Shown: positions 1-8,003 of the stretch, one piece after another
Layout of the letters: every line of letters starts with the position of its first letter
Position numbering within the stretch: position 1 is the stretch's first letter
Assembly (NCBI RefSeq): GCF_004000905.1
Contig: NZ_BIMD01000035.1
Span: forward strand, 1 to 58,037
Direction: 5' to 3'
Source of the DNA: Paenibacillus humicus NBRC 102415
GTDB taxonomy: Bacteria; Bacillota; Bacilli; Paenibacillales; Paenibacillaceae
DNA length: 58,037 bases
Position numbers and translations under genes: made by a program
The notes under the pieces: generated by a model
Databases searched by the model: none
Told to the model about the DNA's origin: nothing
What the model saw: only the letters and a program-made list of their open reading frames with translations

Positions 1-1163
1 GTCGTGATTGGCGTCGCGCTCGGCGCCGCTGTCGCGCCCGTGCCTCCGGGAGCGCCGACGACGCCTGCTTCCACGCCGACCGCCTGGCCCTGCTGCAATG
101 CGCTGCCGTTCAAGCTTGCGCCTCCGGCCTTGGCCGTCAGGCGTCCGATGGAGCCTTGCACGCTCAGCGACGTGCTGCCCGCACGCTCGCCGAGCTCGAC
201 CTCGTCCGCCGTGGACCCGCTGCCGATCTCGACTGACGCCGGGCTGTCGACCGACAGCCTGCCGGTCCGGCTGCCGTCCTCAAGCACGACGCGCACCGGG
301 GAGCCGGCCTTGTCGATGACGACCGAGCCGGCGCTGGAATGCTTGAAATGAATGCTGTTGACGCCGCCCCCCTGAACGAGGACCCGTCCTTCCACCGTGA
401 CTCCTTCCAATGCGACATCGCCCTCGCCGACGCCGGGAGCGATATAGAGGTCGCCCTTGATGCGAGAATTCTCAAGGACCGTCTTTCCGGCCCGGACCAG
501 CATATTGCCTTCCGAACCGTTCGTTTGCCTGCCGTCCTCCAGCACCGTCGCAGGAGCCAGCCGGTCCAGCAGCGTGACGGCTTCGGAGCGCGTAATCGAC
601 TTCTGCGGCTTCAGGCTGCCGTCGGCGTATCCTTTCAGATATCCTCCGGCAAGCAGCGCCTCAAGGGCAGGCTTGGCGTAGGCGGCAGCGCCGGCTCCGT
701 CCGAAAAGCCGTCCAGGCTGCTGCCTGTTCCGAGCGGCAGCCTGAACAGCTTGGCCGCCATGGCCGCGGCCTCCTGGCGCGTCACCGGAGCCGACGGACG
801 GAAGCTGCCGTCCGGATAACCCTGCGCGACACCGGCCTTCCCGACTGCCCGCACAGCCTGGGAGTACCAGGAGGCTGCCGCTACGTCGCGGTAAGGCTTG
901 TCCGATTCCGAGCCTGCGTCGTCCAGACCGAACAGCCTGGCCATCAGTTGGGCAAGCTCGGCGCGCGTAACCGCCGCATCGGGCTTGCAGGCTCCGCCCG
1001 GATAACCGCTGGCCAGACCTGATGCCACCCATTTCTCCATGACCGGGCTTGAGCAGCCCGCTTGCGTTTCCTTGGCGGCCGGAGCCGCTCCGTAGACCGG
1101 AACGGCTCCCCCGGCGATCAGCAGCGCACCGAGCAGCGCCGCAACGGATTTTGCTTTTCCCAA
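1..1163 (-). CDS. SLH-domain surface protein, C-terminus beyond the left edge
   Basis: An open frame of about 387 codons runs off the left edge. I place the start at a TTG at 1163 because GGAGGGG lies 6-7 bases upstream and a signal peptide follows directly (GKAKS, a hydrophobic stretch, then an AAP/AKET-type cleavage area). Three SLH repeats follow at roughly residues 40-210, with typical GYPGG / GYPDGSFRPSAPVTR / GYADGSLKPQKSITR motifs; SLH domains bind pyruvylated secondary cell wall polymer. After them comes a Gly/Ser/Val-rich segment with short beta-like repeats and a Thr/Ala/Pro-rich stretch at the edge. The role of the part outside the wall anchor is unknown. The SLH block is at the N-terminus, unlike the phosphatase at 9048-12113, where it is C-terminal. 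Confidence 0.85.
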   Translation of the reverse strand, partial: MGKAKSVAALLGALLIAGGAVPVYGAAPAAKETQAGCSSPVMEKWVASGLASGYPGGACKPDAAVTRAELAQLMARLFGLDDAGSESDKPYRDVAAASWYSQAVRAVGKAGVAQGYPDGSFRPSAPVTRQEAAAMAAKLFRLPLGTGSSLDGFSDGAGAAAYAKPALEALLAGGYLKGYADGSLKPQKSITRSEAVTLLDRLAPATVLEDGRQTNGSEGNMLVRAGKTVLENSRIKGDLYIAPGVGEGDVALEGVTVEGRVLVQGGGVNSIHFKHSSAGSVVIDKAGSPVRVVLEDGSRTGRLSVDSPASVEIGSGSTADEVELGERAGSTSLSVQGSIGRLTAKAGGASLNGSALQQGQAVGVEAGVVGAPGGTGATAAPSATPIT

Positions 1164-1295
1164 TGACTTCCCCTCCTGATTGGCACCGCTTACATTACTG
1201 AATCCTCCTAATAATAGCGAATGCCAAGGATGGATAATATCCCCCTAATTTCGGGTGGGGTTACTGAAATTCGGTTAGTCCTCTGCTACAGCAGC

Positions 1296-1346
1296 CATAC
1301 GGACACATACGGACGCATACGGACGCATACGGACGCATACGGACGC
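1296..1346. repeat. Tandem 10-bp repeat, unit GGACGCATAC
   Basis: Four consecutive units at 1301-1340 (the first has A for G at position 5), with a half unit before (CATAC, 1296-1300) and a part unit after (GGACGCA to 1347). The period equals about one DNA turn. It lies between the terminator of the regulator gene at 1359 and the SLH gene starting at 1163, so about 135-185 bp upstream of that start. Confidence 0.9.
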
Positions 1347-1379
1347 AAAAAAGAACGGCTAGTCCAGCCAGCCGTTCTT
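1345..1379 (-). terminator. Intrinsic terminator overlapping the yvfU stop codon
   Basis: A perfect 10-bp stem (AAGAACGGCT at 1351-1360 against AGCCGTTCTT at 1370-1379) with a 9-base loop, followed on the minus strand by further T residues. The stem encodes the last residues of the response regulator and its stop codon lies in the loop side of the stem. Confidence 0.85.
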
Positions 1380-1961
1380 CTCCGCGATCGCGCAGGCGTC
1401 GATCCGGTTCCGGGCATCCAGCTTCTGGATCGCCTCCGACAAGTAGTTGCGCACCGTGCCCGCCGACAGGAACAGCCTCCCGGCGATGTCGCCGGCCGAC
1501 AGCCCTTCTCCGGCGAGCTTCAAAATTTCCCGCTCCCGCTCGTTGAGCGGATTTTCCGCCTCCCAGAACGAGAGCGCCAGCTCCGGGCTCACCGCCCGGC
1601 CTCCGGCATGGACGCTGCGCAGCGCCGCCGCCAGCTCGCTGACCGGCGAATCCTTCAGCAGGAAGCCGCGCGCGCCGGCCTTCATGGCCCGCTGGAAGTA
1701 CCCCGAACGCGAGAACGTCGTCAGGATGACGACTTTGCAGGGATGCTTGCTTTCCTTCAGCTTCTCCGCCACATCCAGTCCCGTCATAAGCGGCATCTCG
1801 ATGTCCAGCACGCACAGATCCGGATTCAGAGCCTGGATGAGCTCCCATGCCTGCAGGCCGTCCGCCGCCTGCCCCGCCACCTCGATATCGTCTTCCATGC
1901 CGAGCAGAGCCGCCATCGCGCCTCTCAGCATGCCCTGATCCTCCGCCAGCACGACCTTCAT
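1359..1961 (-). CDS. yvfU: DesR/YvfU-type NarL-family response regulator
   Basis: 200 aa. Receiver domain at residues 1-118 with acidic pocket (AED near residue 7), phospho-acceptor Asp in VLDIEMP (about residue 53) and Thr/Lys switch residues (LTTF, LLKDSP). A LuxR-type HTH follows at about 135-195 (LNEREREIL ... GTVRNYLSEAI). Overall similarity from memory is to B. subtilis DesR and YvfU. Its ATG overlaps the kinase stop (ATGA), so the two are probably translationally coupled. It is the last gene of a four-gene operon whose terminator is built into its 3' end. It likely controls the ABC transporter encoded upstream; the ligand or signal is not visible. Confidence 0.9.
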   Translation of the reverse strand: MKVVLAEDQGMLRGAMAALLGMEDDIEVAGQAADGLQAWELIQALNPDLCVLDIEMPLMTGLDVAEKLKESKHPCKVVILTTFSRSGYFQRAMKAGARGFLLKDSPVSELAAALRSVHAGGRAVSPELALSFWEAENPLNEREREILKLAGEGLSAGDIAGRLFLSAGTVRNYLSEAIQKLDARNRIDACAIAEKNGWLD

Positions 1962-3091
1962 CGCTTCACGGCTCCCTTCGATACAAGCGGCACCGCCAGC
2001 ACCAGCTCCGTTCCTTTACCCGGAGCGGAGCTTACCGCCAGGCTGCCCCCGATCAGCTTCAGCCTTTCCTTCATGCTCTCCAGCCCGCTGCCCGTGCCGG
2101 GTCCGTCCGCCGCGCATTCGGCCATGCCTCTGCCGTTGTCCCGGACAGACAGCTCCATCCGGTCCGGAACGGCCGACCAGCGTATCTCAAGCTCGGAAGC
2201 CTTGCTATGCTTGACCGCGTTCGTGACCGCCTCCCGCAGGCACATGCCGAGGATATTGTCCGCAAGCGCGGGCACGGTCCCCTCGGGCGGCATGCTCCCT
2301 GCGTTCAGCGCGATGCCCGCCGCCGCCAGAATCTGCCGCGCATGGAGCAGCTCATCCCGGAGCGTCGCGCCGTTCATCCCCGACACCAGCTCGCGGACCT
2401 GCTTCAAGGCCGCCCGCGAGGCGGCCTGAATATCGCGGGCTTCCTGCTCGGCCCGCGCCGGGTCTCCCCGCACGAGCCGCTCGGCCAGCTCGCCCTTCAG
2501 CGTAATGAGCGACAGCGTATGGCCCAGCGTATCGTGAAGGTCTCTCGAGATGCGCTGCCTCTCTTCGTTTTTGGACAAGCGGGCGATCTCCTCCTCGGCC
2601 ATGGTCAAGCGGCTCCGCAGCTCGCGCGACCTCATCCCTATCCGGATGCCGAGCGGCATGACGAGCATGATGATCAGCGCAGGAACGAGCTGCAGCAGAT
2701 CTCCGCCTTGAATCTCATCTCTCTGCTGCCATGCCGTCGCCGCGAACAGGAGCGCCATGCCGGATAATCCGGCCGCCGCCTGCCGACCCGACTTGAGGAA
2801 GCCGATGATCGGGGACGGAAAAAACGCCATGTACAAAAAGTTGATGCTGAGCCTCGTGCTGAAATAAACGATGATCGCCTGCTGCAGCAAAATGCCTGCG
2901 AGACGATGCCTCGGCTTGAGGAAGCTGTAGACATACACGGCGCTGAACGCGCCGAGCAGCCCGAACGAAGCCGCCTGCTCCCCGGCGGACAGCTGCAGGA
3001 TGCTGGCGACCGGGAAGGTCAGGTAAACCAGCCAGACGAGGGGAAAATAAATAGGCGGACCCGAGCGGGGCCGCCTGCCTTTTGGGGCCAT
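1958..3091 (-). CDS. yvfT: DesK/YvfT-like membrane sensor histidine kinase
   Basis: 377 aa. The N-terminal ~150 residues contain four to six hydrophobic segments with hardly any extracytoplasmic loop, as in DesK-type intramembrane sensors. Then a HisKA_3 dimerisation helix with the phospho-acceptor in RDLHDTLGH (about residue 191) and an HATPase_c domain (EAVTNAVKHSKA N-box, DNGRGM G-box, GSGLESMKERL). The start ATG is one base after the permease stop; the 3' end overlaps the response regulator by 4 bp. In the family it senses membrane state and phosphorylates the adjacent NarL-type regulator; the actual stimulus here is inferred only from similarity. Confidence 0.9.
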   Translation of the reverse strand: MAPKGRRPRSGPPIYFPLVWLVYLTFPVASILQLSAGEQAASFGLLGAFSAVYVYSFLKPRHRLAGILLQQAIIVYFSTRLSINFLYMAFFPSPIIGFLKSGRQAAAGLSGMALLFAATAWQQRDEIQGGDLLQLVPALIIMLVMPLGIRIGMRSRELRSRLTMAEEEIARLSKNEERQRISRDLHDTLGHTLSLITLKGELAERLVRGDPARAEQEARDIQAASRAALKQVRELVSGMNGATLRDELLHARQILAAAGIALNAGSMPPEGTVPALADNILGMCLREAVTNAVKHSKASELEIRWSAVPDRMELSVRDNGRGMAECAADGPGTGSGLESMKERLKLIGGSLAVSSAPGKGTELVLAVPLVSKGAVKR

Positions 3092-3092
3092 C

Positions 3093-3836
3093 CTACACCG
3101 CTTCCTGTTTTTTCATGATATAAGCGGATACTACCATAAACAGAATCATATAAACAGCCAGCACGCCGATCCCGCTCCAATCGACCGGCTGCCCGCCGAT
3201 GAGCGCCCACGGCCCTTGGCCCATCCGGTACGTCGGCGTGAACTTGGCGATCGTCTGCATGATCTGCGGCATCGCGGAGGTCGGCATCCATAAGCCTCCG
3301 ACGATGGAGAGGGACATATAGAGAATCGTCGCCAGCACCTGCACGACGTCGCTGTTCCTCATCGTGCCGAGCAGCATGCCGAGCGCCATGAAGGCGAACC
3401 CGCCTGCCCAGATCCATAGGCCGGCCTCGATCCAGACGGACGCCGGCAGATCGATCGACTTGCTCAGGCCGCCCGTCAGGAACAGGACGAGAATAAGCCC
3501 GATATTGATGGCGCCTTGAGCGGCGGCCTTGGATAGGACATAGGCGCCGGAAGGCAGCGGAGTCATGCGGAGCAGCCGGATCCAGCCTTGGGCTCGTTCC
3601 CTGGACACCCGCTGGGAGAAGGTGACCAGGCTCGCCCCGACGACGCCGTAGGAGGTCATCGACATCAGGTAATACGCCGCCCAGTTGTGCATTCCGCCTC
3701 CGTCCATCGTGCCGGTGAAGATGAAAAAGAAAGCGGCCGGCATCAAAATCGAGAAAAAGACGAAGCGGCGGTTGCGGATCGTGCGGAGCATTTCGGCGCG
3801 GCACTGCGCCCATGTCGCTCTATAGGTTTGGCTCAT
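3093..3836 (-). CDS. yvfS: ABC-2 type transporter permease (YvfS-like)
   Basis: 247 aa, about six predicted membrane segments, with an N-terminal cytoplasmic lead (AEMLRTIRNRRFVFFS) typical of ABC-2 permeases. A good ribosome binding site AAGGAGA lies 8 bases before the ATG. It follows the ATPase gene by 94 bp and abuts the kinase gene. Together with the ATPase it should form an exporter of a hydrophobic or amphipathic compound. Gene order ATPase-permease-kinase-regulator matches yvfR-yvfS-yvfT-yvfU of B. subtilis. Confidence 0.88.
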   Translation of the reverse strand: MSQTYRATWAQCRAEMLRTIRNRRFVFFSILMPAAFFFIFTGTMDGGGMHNWAAYYLMSMTSYGVVGASLVTFSQRVSRERAQGWIRLLRMTPLPSGAYVLSKAAAQGAINIGLILVLFLTGGLSKSIDLPASVWIEAGLWIWAGGFAFMALGMLLGTMRNSDVVQVLATILYMSLSIVGGLWMPTSAMPQIMQTIAKFTPTYRMGQGPWALIGGQPVDWSGIGVLAVYMILFMVVSAYIMKKQEAV

Positions 3837-3930
3837 CGGAAATCTCTCCTTGGGATTGGGTTAAAAAAGCGGCGTCCAGCCGTTTCCCGGCCTCGCCTCT
3901 ATGAAGGCTGCAGGGAATCACCCCGCCGCG

Positions 3931-4827
3931 TCACTGGGCTTTCTTCAGCAGATTCTGAAACGCTTCTTCCAGCCCTCCGCTTTGGATCTCGATGTCCCGC
4001 ATCGGCATTTTCCTCTCCAGCAGGACGCCGATCAGCCGGTCCGTGTCCGTGCTGTACAGCCTCACCCGGCTGCCCTTCCAGTCGATATCCGCCACTCCGG
4101 GAACGACGAGCAGCATATCGCGCGTCAGCGATTCCCCCGCCGTGAACGATATAGAGCGGCCCGTCGCGGAGGCTTTGATGCTGCTCGGCGTGCCGTCGGC
4201 GATAAGCCTGCCTTGGCTGATGACCGCCGCCCGGTCGGCGATCTGATCCGCCTCCTCCAGGTAATGCGTCGTCATCAGGACGGTTTTGCCCTTGCCGGCC
4301 ATCGCCCGGACCGTATCCCAGAACAGCGCGCGCGCCGTGACGTCCATGCCGACCGTCGGCTCGTCGAGGAAGAGCACCTCGGGGTCGCCTGCCGCAGCCA
4401 GCGCGAAGCCGAGCCTGCGCTGCTGTCCTCCCGACAGCGACGCCGCCAGCTTGCCCCGCTCCGCGCCGAGGCCGGAAATCGCCAGCAGCCGCTCCAGCGG
4501 GAGAGGCCGGCTGTAGTAGCTGCGGAACAGGTCGATCGTCTCTCCGACCTTGAGGTCATCGATGACGCTCGTGTCCTGCAGCATCGCCCCGATCCGGCTT
4601 CGCACCGCCCGGTCGTGCGGATCTCCGCCGAGCAGCTTCACCGTGCCGCTCGTCGGCTTCATCAAGCCGAGAATCATCGAGACCGTTGTTGTCTTGCCGG
4701 CTCCGTTCGGTCCGAGCAGCGCCGTTACGCTTCCTTTCTCGATCGTCAGGCTGAGGCGGTCGACGGCTTTTTTATCTTTGAACTGCTTCGTCACGTTATC
4801 GATCTGGATGGCAGGCTCATGCTTCAT
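3931..4827 (-). CDS. yvfR: ABC transporter ATP-binding protein (YvfR-like)
   Basis: 298 aa from the ATG at 4827, preferred over a GTG three codons upstream because GGGAG is 8 bases before it. Walker A GPNGAGKTT (about residues 36-44), Q-loop around MLQDTSV, signature LSGGQQRR (about 131-138), Walker B VLFLDEPTVGMD and H-loop TTHYLEEAD. The C-terminal ~80 residues are the extra regulatory domain common in DrrA/YvfR-type exporters. First gene of the four-gene operon reading toward 1359; an inverted repeat about 104 bp upstream (4931-4944) is a candidate regulator site. Confidence 0.92.
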   Translation of the reverse strand: MKHEPAIQIDNVTKQFKDKKAVDRLSLTIEKGSVTALLGPNGAGKTTTVSMILGLMKPTSGTVKLLGGDPHDRAVRSRIGAMLQDTSVIDDLKVGETIDLFRSYYSRPLPLERLLAISGLGAERGKLAASLSGGQQRRLGFALAAAGDPEVLFLDEPTVGMDVTARALFWDTVRAMAGKGKTVLMTTHYLEEADQIADRAAVISQGRLIADGTPSSIKASATGRSISFTAGESLTRDMLLVVPGVADIDWKGSRVRLYSTDTDRLIGVLLERKMPMRDIEIQSGGLEEAFQNLLKKAQ

Positions 4828-5143
4828 TCGTTCCACTCCCGTTCGGCCTCGCTCGGCCGTGCTCGACTTCCTGCTCTCAGCTTAAGGGAAGCGGGAGCGG
4901 ACTTGAATTCAAACGTATCATCTGTTTCGCATGACAGTTGTCATACGTCGGATAAGCTCACGAGGCCGGCCTCGCCGGGCTTGGCGGCACGGCTCCTTGA
5001 CTTTAGCCCGTTTATTTTCAGGAAAATTCAATTAAAAGAAAACTTGACCTGAATTGGAATCGGATTGCACATACAATGGATGCGGAGGTCAATCAAGCCT
5101 GCCCGGCCTCGAATTTTTTTCATCCGAAAAGGTGGTTGATACC
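4828..5143. promoter_or_regulatory. Divergent intergenic region with ATGACA-GT-TGTCAT dyad
   Basis: Non-coding gap between the yvfR-like operon (minus) and the MFS gene (plus). The clearest element is an inverted repeat ATGACA-GT-TGTCAT at 4931-4944, a 6-bp dyad of the kind bound by dimeric NarL/DesR-type regulators. On the plus strand an AT-rich block (5015-5050) precedes the MFS gene, but I could not find a convincing -35/-10 pair with correct spacing. Confidence 0.45.
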
Positions 5144-6388
5144 ATGAGCATTCCATCCGCGGCGGAGTCTCCTCCGAGCCTTTTCCGCAACCGATTCCTG
5201 CAGACGATCCTGCTATCCAGCATGCTTCTGCAGATCGGCATCTGGGTGCGGAACTTCGCGATCCTCCTCTTTGTCGCCGAGAAAACGAACAACGATCCGT
5301 ACGCCATATCGCTTATCAGCGTAGCCGAATTCGCACCCATATTCGTCTTCTCGTTCATCGGCGGAACGTTCGCCGACCGCTGGCCGCCCAAACGGACGAT
5401 GGTCTGGTGCGATCTGCTGTCCGCCGTTTCCGTGTTCGTCGTCCTGCTGGCCATCCATTTCGGCTCTTGGGAGTCGGTGTACCTCGTCGCCTTCATCTCC
5501 GCCATCCTGTCGCAGTTCTCCCAGCCGTCCGGAATGAGGCTGTTCAAGCAGCATGTGCCGGAAACGCAGATGCAGCAGGGCATGGCTCTGTTCCAATCGC
5601 TGCAGGCGACGTTCATGGTGCTGGGACCCATGCTCGGCACGTTCGTCTACAGCCGCTTCGGTCTGGAGACTTCGGTCGCCATCATGGGCGTCGCCTTCCT
5701 GCTCTCGGCGCTCGTCCTCGTCCGGCTGCCCAAAGATCTCCCGCAGCCGCGGGCGGCGGCAACGAAGGGGCAATTCCTCCGGGAGCTGGCGGAAGGGTTC
5801 CGGTACGTCTGGCAGAGCCAGGTGCTCCGCATGCTCGGCGCGGCCTTCATTCTGGCCGGGCTCGCGGTCGGCATCGCCCAGGCGCTCAACCTGTTCATCG
5901 TGACGGAGAGGCTAGGCCGGGACAAAGAATTCCTCCAATACCTCCTCATGGTGAGCGGCGTAGCCATGCTGATCGGGGGCGGGATCGTGGCGACATTCGC
6001 CAAGCGCGTCTCTCCCCAGCTGCTGCTGGCGACCGGCATGCTCGTCGGAGCCGTATGCACGGTCATCGTCGGCTTCTCGACGAGCGTGACGCTCACGCTC
6101 GTCACCCAGTTCGTCAACGGACTCGTGTTCCCGTGCATCCACATCGGCATCAGCACGATGATTCTGAAATGGTCGCATCCATCGATCGTCGGCCGGGTGA
6201 ACGGCGTGCTGAATCCGATGTTCATCGGCATGATGGTCATCTCCATGTCCGTCGCCGGGGTGCTCAAGAGCGCATTCCCGCTCGTAGCCATCTACAGCGG
6301 CTCGGGGCTGCTGTTCCTGCTCGGCGCGATGGTCATGATGCCGATCCTGAATCATCGAGCTCCCGAACAGGCGCAGGCCGTCTCCTAG
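5144..6388 (+). CDS. MFS transporter, probable drug or metabolite exporter
   Basis: 414 aa from the ATG at 5144, chosen because AAGGTGG is 9 bases upstream; the frame is open 30 codons further to a weak TTG. Twelve hydrophobic segments in two halves; after the second helix the sequence GGTFADRWPPKRTM fits the conserved MFS loop 2-3 motif. The profile resembles the MFS_3 / macrolide- or enterobactin-exporter group. It is transcribed alone, divergent from the yvfR-like operon. The substrate cannot be read from sequence. Confidence 0.85.
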   Translation: MSIPSAAESPPSLFRNRFLQTILLSSMLLQIGIWVRNFAILLFVAEKTNNDPYAISLISVAEFAPIFVFSFIGGTFADRWPPKRTMVWCDLLSAVSVFVVLLAIHFGSWESVYLVAFISAILSQFSQPSGMRLFKQHVPETQMQQGMALFQSLQATFMVLGPMLGTFVYSRFGLETSVAIMGVAFLLSALVLVRLPKDLPQPRAAATKGQFLRELAEGFRYVWQSQVLRMLGAAFILAGLAVGIAQALNLFIVTERLGRDKEFLQYLLMVSGVAMLIGGGIVATFAKRVSPQLLLATGMLVGAVCTVIVGFSTSVTLTLVTQFVNGLVFPCIHIGISTMILKWSHPSIVGRVNGVLNPMFIGMMVISMSVAGVLKSAFPLVAIYSGSGLLFLLGAMVMMPILNHRAPEQAQAVS

Positions 6389-6587
6389 AGGGTCGAGGAA
6401 TGCCGAAAAGTCGCCCCCCAAGGGGGAGGCCGCTGAAAAAGTTGTCGCTGCGTTCGCGGATCATTCTTCCGATCGCTGTTGTCCCCGTATTTCTCTGATT
6501 CTTTGCCATTTTTGCGGTCGAAATCCGGTGACAAAGGCGACCACATTCGTTTCTCCAGAACGATTCCGGAACTTTCGCTTGTTTTTC

Positions 6588-6617
6588 AGCCGCCCCCCCA
6601 AGGGGACGGCTTTTTTT
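6588..6617 (+). terminator. Intrinsic terminator downstream of the MFS gene
   Basis: AGCCG-c-CCCC paired with GGGG-a-CGGCT (one mismatch), then a run of seven T. It lies 200 bp after the MFS stop. Confidence 0.65.
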
Positions 6618-6647
6618 GACGTCTTCTTCCGCTCTTCCATCGGCGCA

Positions 6648-6703
6648 ACGAAAAAGCCCCCGGACGCCTCTTCGCTTGAAGAGTGTCCGAGGGGCTTCCC
6701 TGT
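6648..6703 (-). terminator. Intrinsic terminator of ilvE
   Basis: Long hairpin: on the minus strand AAGCCCC and CGGAC then CTCTTC pair with GAAGAG, GTCCG and GGGGCTT around an AAGC loop, followed by TTTTT. About 35 bp after the ilvE stop. Confidence 0.85.
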
Positions 6704-6738
6704 GTCTTCGATAACGAAACCTCGTTGTCCGTTCTCTT

Positions 6739-7806
6739 TTACAGCTCCATCGTCCAGCCGAACGGATCTTCCTTCTCGCCGCGCTGCAGTCCGGTGACCT
6801 CGTCGTACAGACGCTGGGACAGTTCGCCCGTCTTGCCGCCGTTGACCGGCATCGCCTCGCCCTGCCAGTACAGCTCGCCGATCGGCGAGATGACAGCGGC
6901 GGTGCCCGTGCCGAACGCCTCCTTCAGCGTGCCGTCATGGTAGGCGTCCGCAACCTCCTGCATGGAAAGCTGGCGCTCCTCCACGTCGTAGCCCCAGTGC
7001 TTCAGCAACGTAATGACGGAGTCGCGCGTAATGCCGTGCAGGATGCTGCCGTTCAGCGCCGGCGTCACGACCTTGTCCCCGATGACGAAGAACACGTTCA
7101 TGCTGCCGACTTCCTCGATGTATTTGCGGTGCACGCCGTCGAGCCAGAGCACCTGCGAGTAGCCCTTGGCCGTCGCTTCCTCCTGCGCCTGCAGGCCGGC
7201 CGCGTAGTTGCCCGCCGTCTTGGCTTCGCCGACGCCGCCAGGCACCGCGCGGACGTAGCTGGATTCCACGTAGATGGAGACGGGATTCACGCCCTCTGCG
7301 TAGTAAGCGCCGACCGGCGAGAGGATGATCATGAATTTGTACTGATGGGAAGGAGCGACGCCAAGCGTCGGCTGCGTCGCGATGACGAACGGACGCACGT
7401 ACAGGGAAGTTCCTTCCTCCGACGGCACCCAGTCGCGCTCGGCCTGGATCAGCTGGCGCAGCGCCTCCAGCACGAGCTCCTCGTCGAGCTGCGGAATGCT
7501 GAGGCGGGCGTTGGACAGGTTCATCCGCTTGATGTTGCTGCGGGGACGGAACAGCAGGACGCGGCCGTCAGCGGTCAGGTACGCCTTGAGCCCTTCGAAG
7601 ATCGTCTGGCCGTAGTGGAACACCTTGGCCGCCGGATCCAGCGAGATCGGCTGGTAAGGAACGATGCGGCCGTCATGCCAGCCCTGCCCTTTGTCATAGT
7701 CCAGAATAAACATATGGTCCGTGAAGCGGGTGCCGAATACCGAGCCCTGAAGCGATTCCTTCGTTCTCGGGGAAGCCGTGCGCTCATGCTTGAATTCGTA
7801 TGCCAT
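6739..7806 (-). CDS. ilvE: Branched-chain amino acid aminotransferase
   Basis: 355 aa, full length for the IlvE group II enzymes. Class IV PLP-fold: N-terminal QTIFEGLKAY, conserved RPRSNIKRMN, catalytic lysine in GEAKTAGNYAAG, LWLDG and YIEEVGSMN, and a C-terminal FGTGTAAVISPIG loop that binds cofactor phosphate. It transfers amino groups between glutamate and 2-oxoacids to make Val, Leu and Ile, in the cytoplasm. RBS GAGAGGAAG lies before the ATG. A promoter (7873-7901) and a LysR-type dyad (7923-7941) lie in front, and a LysR regulator is divergent, suggesting control by that regulator. Confidence 0.96.
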   Translation of the reverse strand: MAYEFKHERTASPRTKESLQGSVFGTRFTDHMFILDYDKGQGWHDGRIVPYQPISLDPAAKVFHYGQTIFEGLKAYLTADGRVLLFRPRSNIKRMNLSNARLSIPQLDEELVLEALRQLIQAERDWVPSEEGTSLYVRPFVIATQPTLGVAPSHQYKFMIILSPVGAYYAEGVNPVSIYVESSYVRAVPGGVGEAKTAGNYAAGLQAQEEATAKGYSQVLWLDGVHRKYIEEVGSMNVFFVIGDKVVTPALNGSILHGITRDSVITLLKHWGYDVEERQLSMQEVADAYHDGTLKEAFGTGTAAVISPIGELYWQGEAMPVNGGKTGELSQRLYDEVTGLQRGEKEDPFGWTMEL

Positions 7807-7872
7807 TACTCTTAACTTCCTCTCTCCGGGAGTCTGCCCGCCGGGGGCGTCCCGTTCATTCTTCTACTAGTC

Positions 7873-7901
7873 ATCCTACCACTTGATCCCCTATAGTTAA
7901 A
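7873..7901 (-). promoter_or_regulatory. Putative sigma-A promoter of ilvE
   Basis: On the minus strand TTTAAC (7896-7901), a 17-bp spacer and TAGGAT (7873-7878), about 67 bp upstream of the ilvE ATG. Confidence 0.45.
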
Positions 7902-7922
7902 GGATCGGTTTCATTCAGCTTC

Positions 7923-7941
7923 CCATACCTTCCAGGTATGG
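7923..7941. promoter_or_regulatory. LysR-type operator (T-N11-A dyad)
   Basis: Perfect 8-bp inverted repeat CCATACCT-TCC-AGGTATGG. It contains T-N11-A (T7926, A7938) inside dyad symmetry, the classical LysR-family recognition pattern, and sits 22 bp upstream of the putative ilvE -35 box and 63 bp before the LysR start. Confidence 0.65.
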
Positions 7942-8003
7942 ATGCCGCTGAGCGCCCGCTCGCGGCCTTTCTTCCATTCTTCCCCAACTAGGAGGATTTC
8001 GAT

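Larger units (their letters stand above)
6389..6738. other. Non-coding gap with two C-run/G-run hairpins and two terminators
   Basis: Between the convergent MFS and ilvE genes. It holds two similar C-run/AAGGGG hairpin sequences (6410-6431 and 6588-6611); the second is followed by seven T and should terminate the MFS transcript. The ilvE terminator sits at 6648-6703. No gene seen. Confidence 0.6.

Noticed and set aside
5044-5077. TTGACC and TACAAT before the MFS gene
   Set aside because: The spacer is 22 bp, too long for a sigma-A promoter, so I do not call it.
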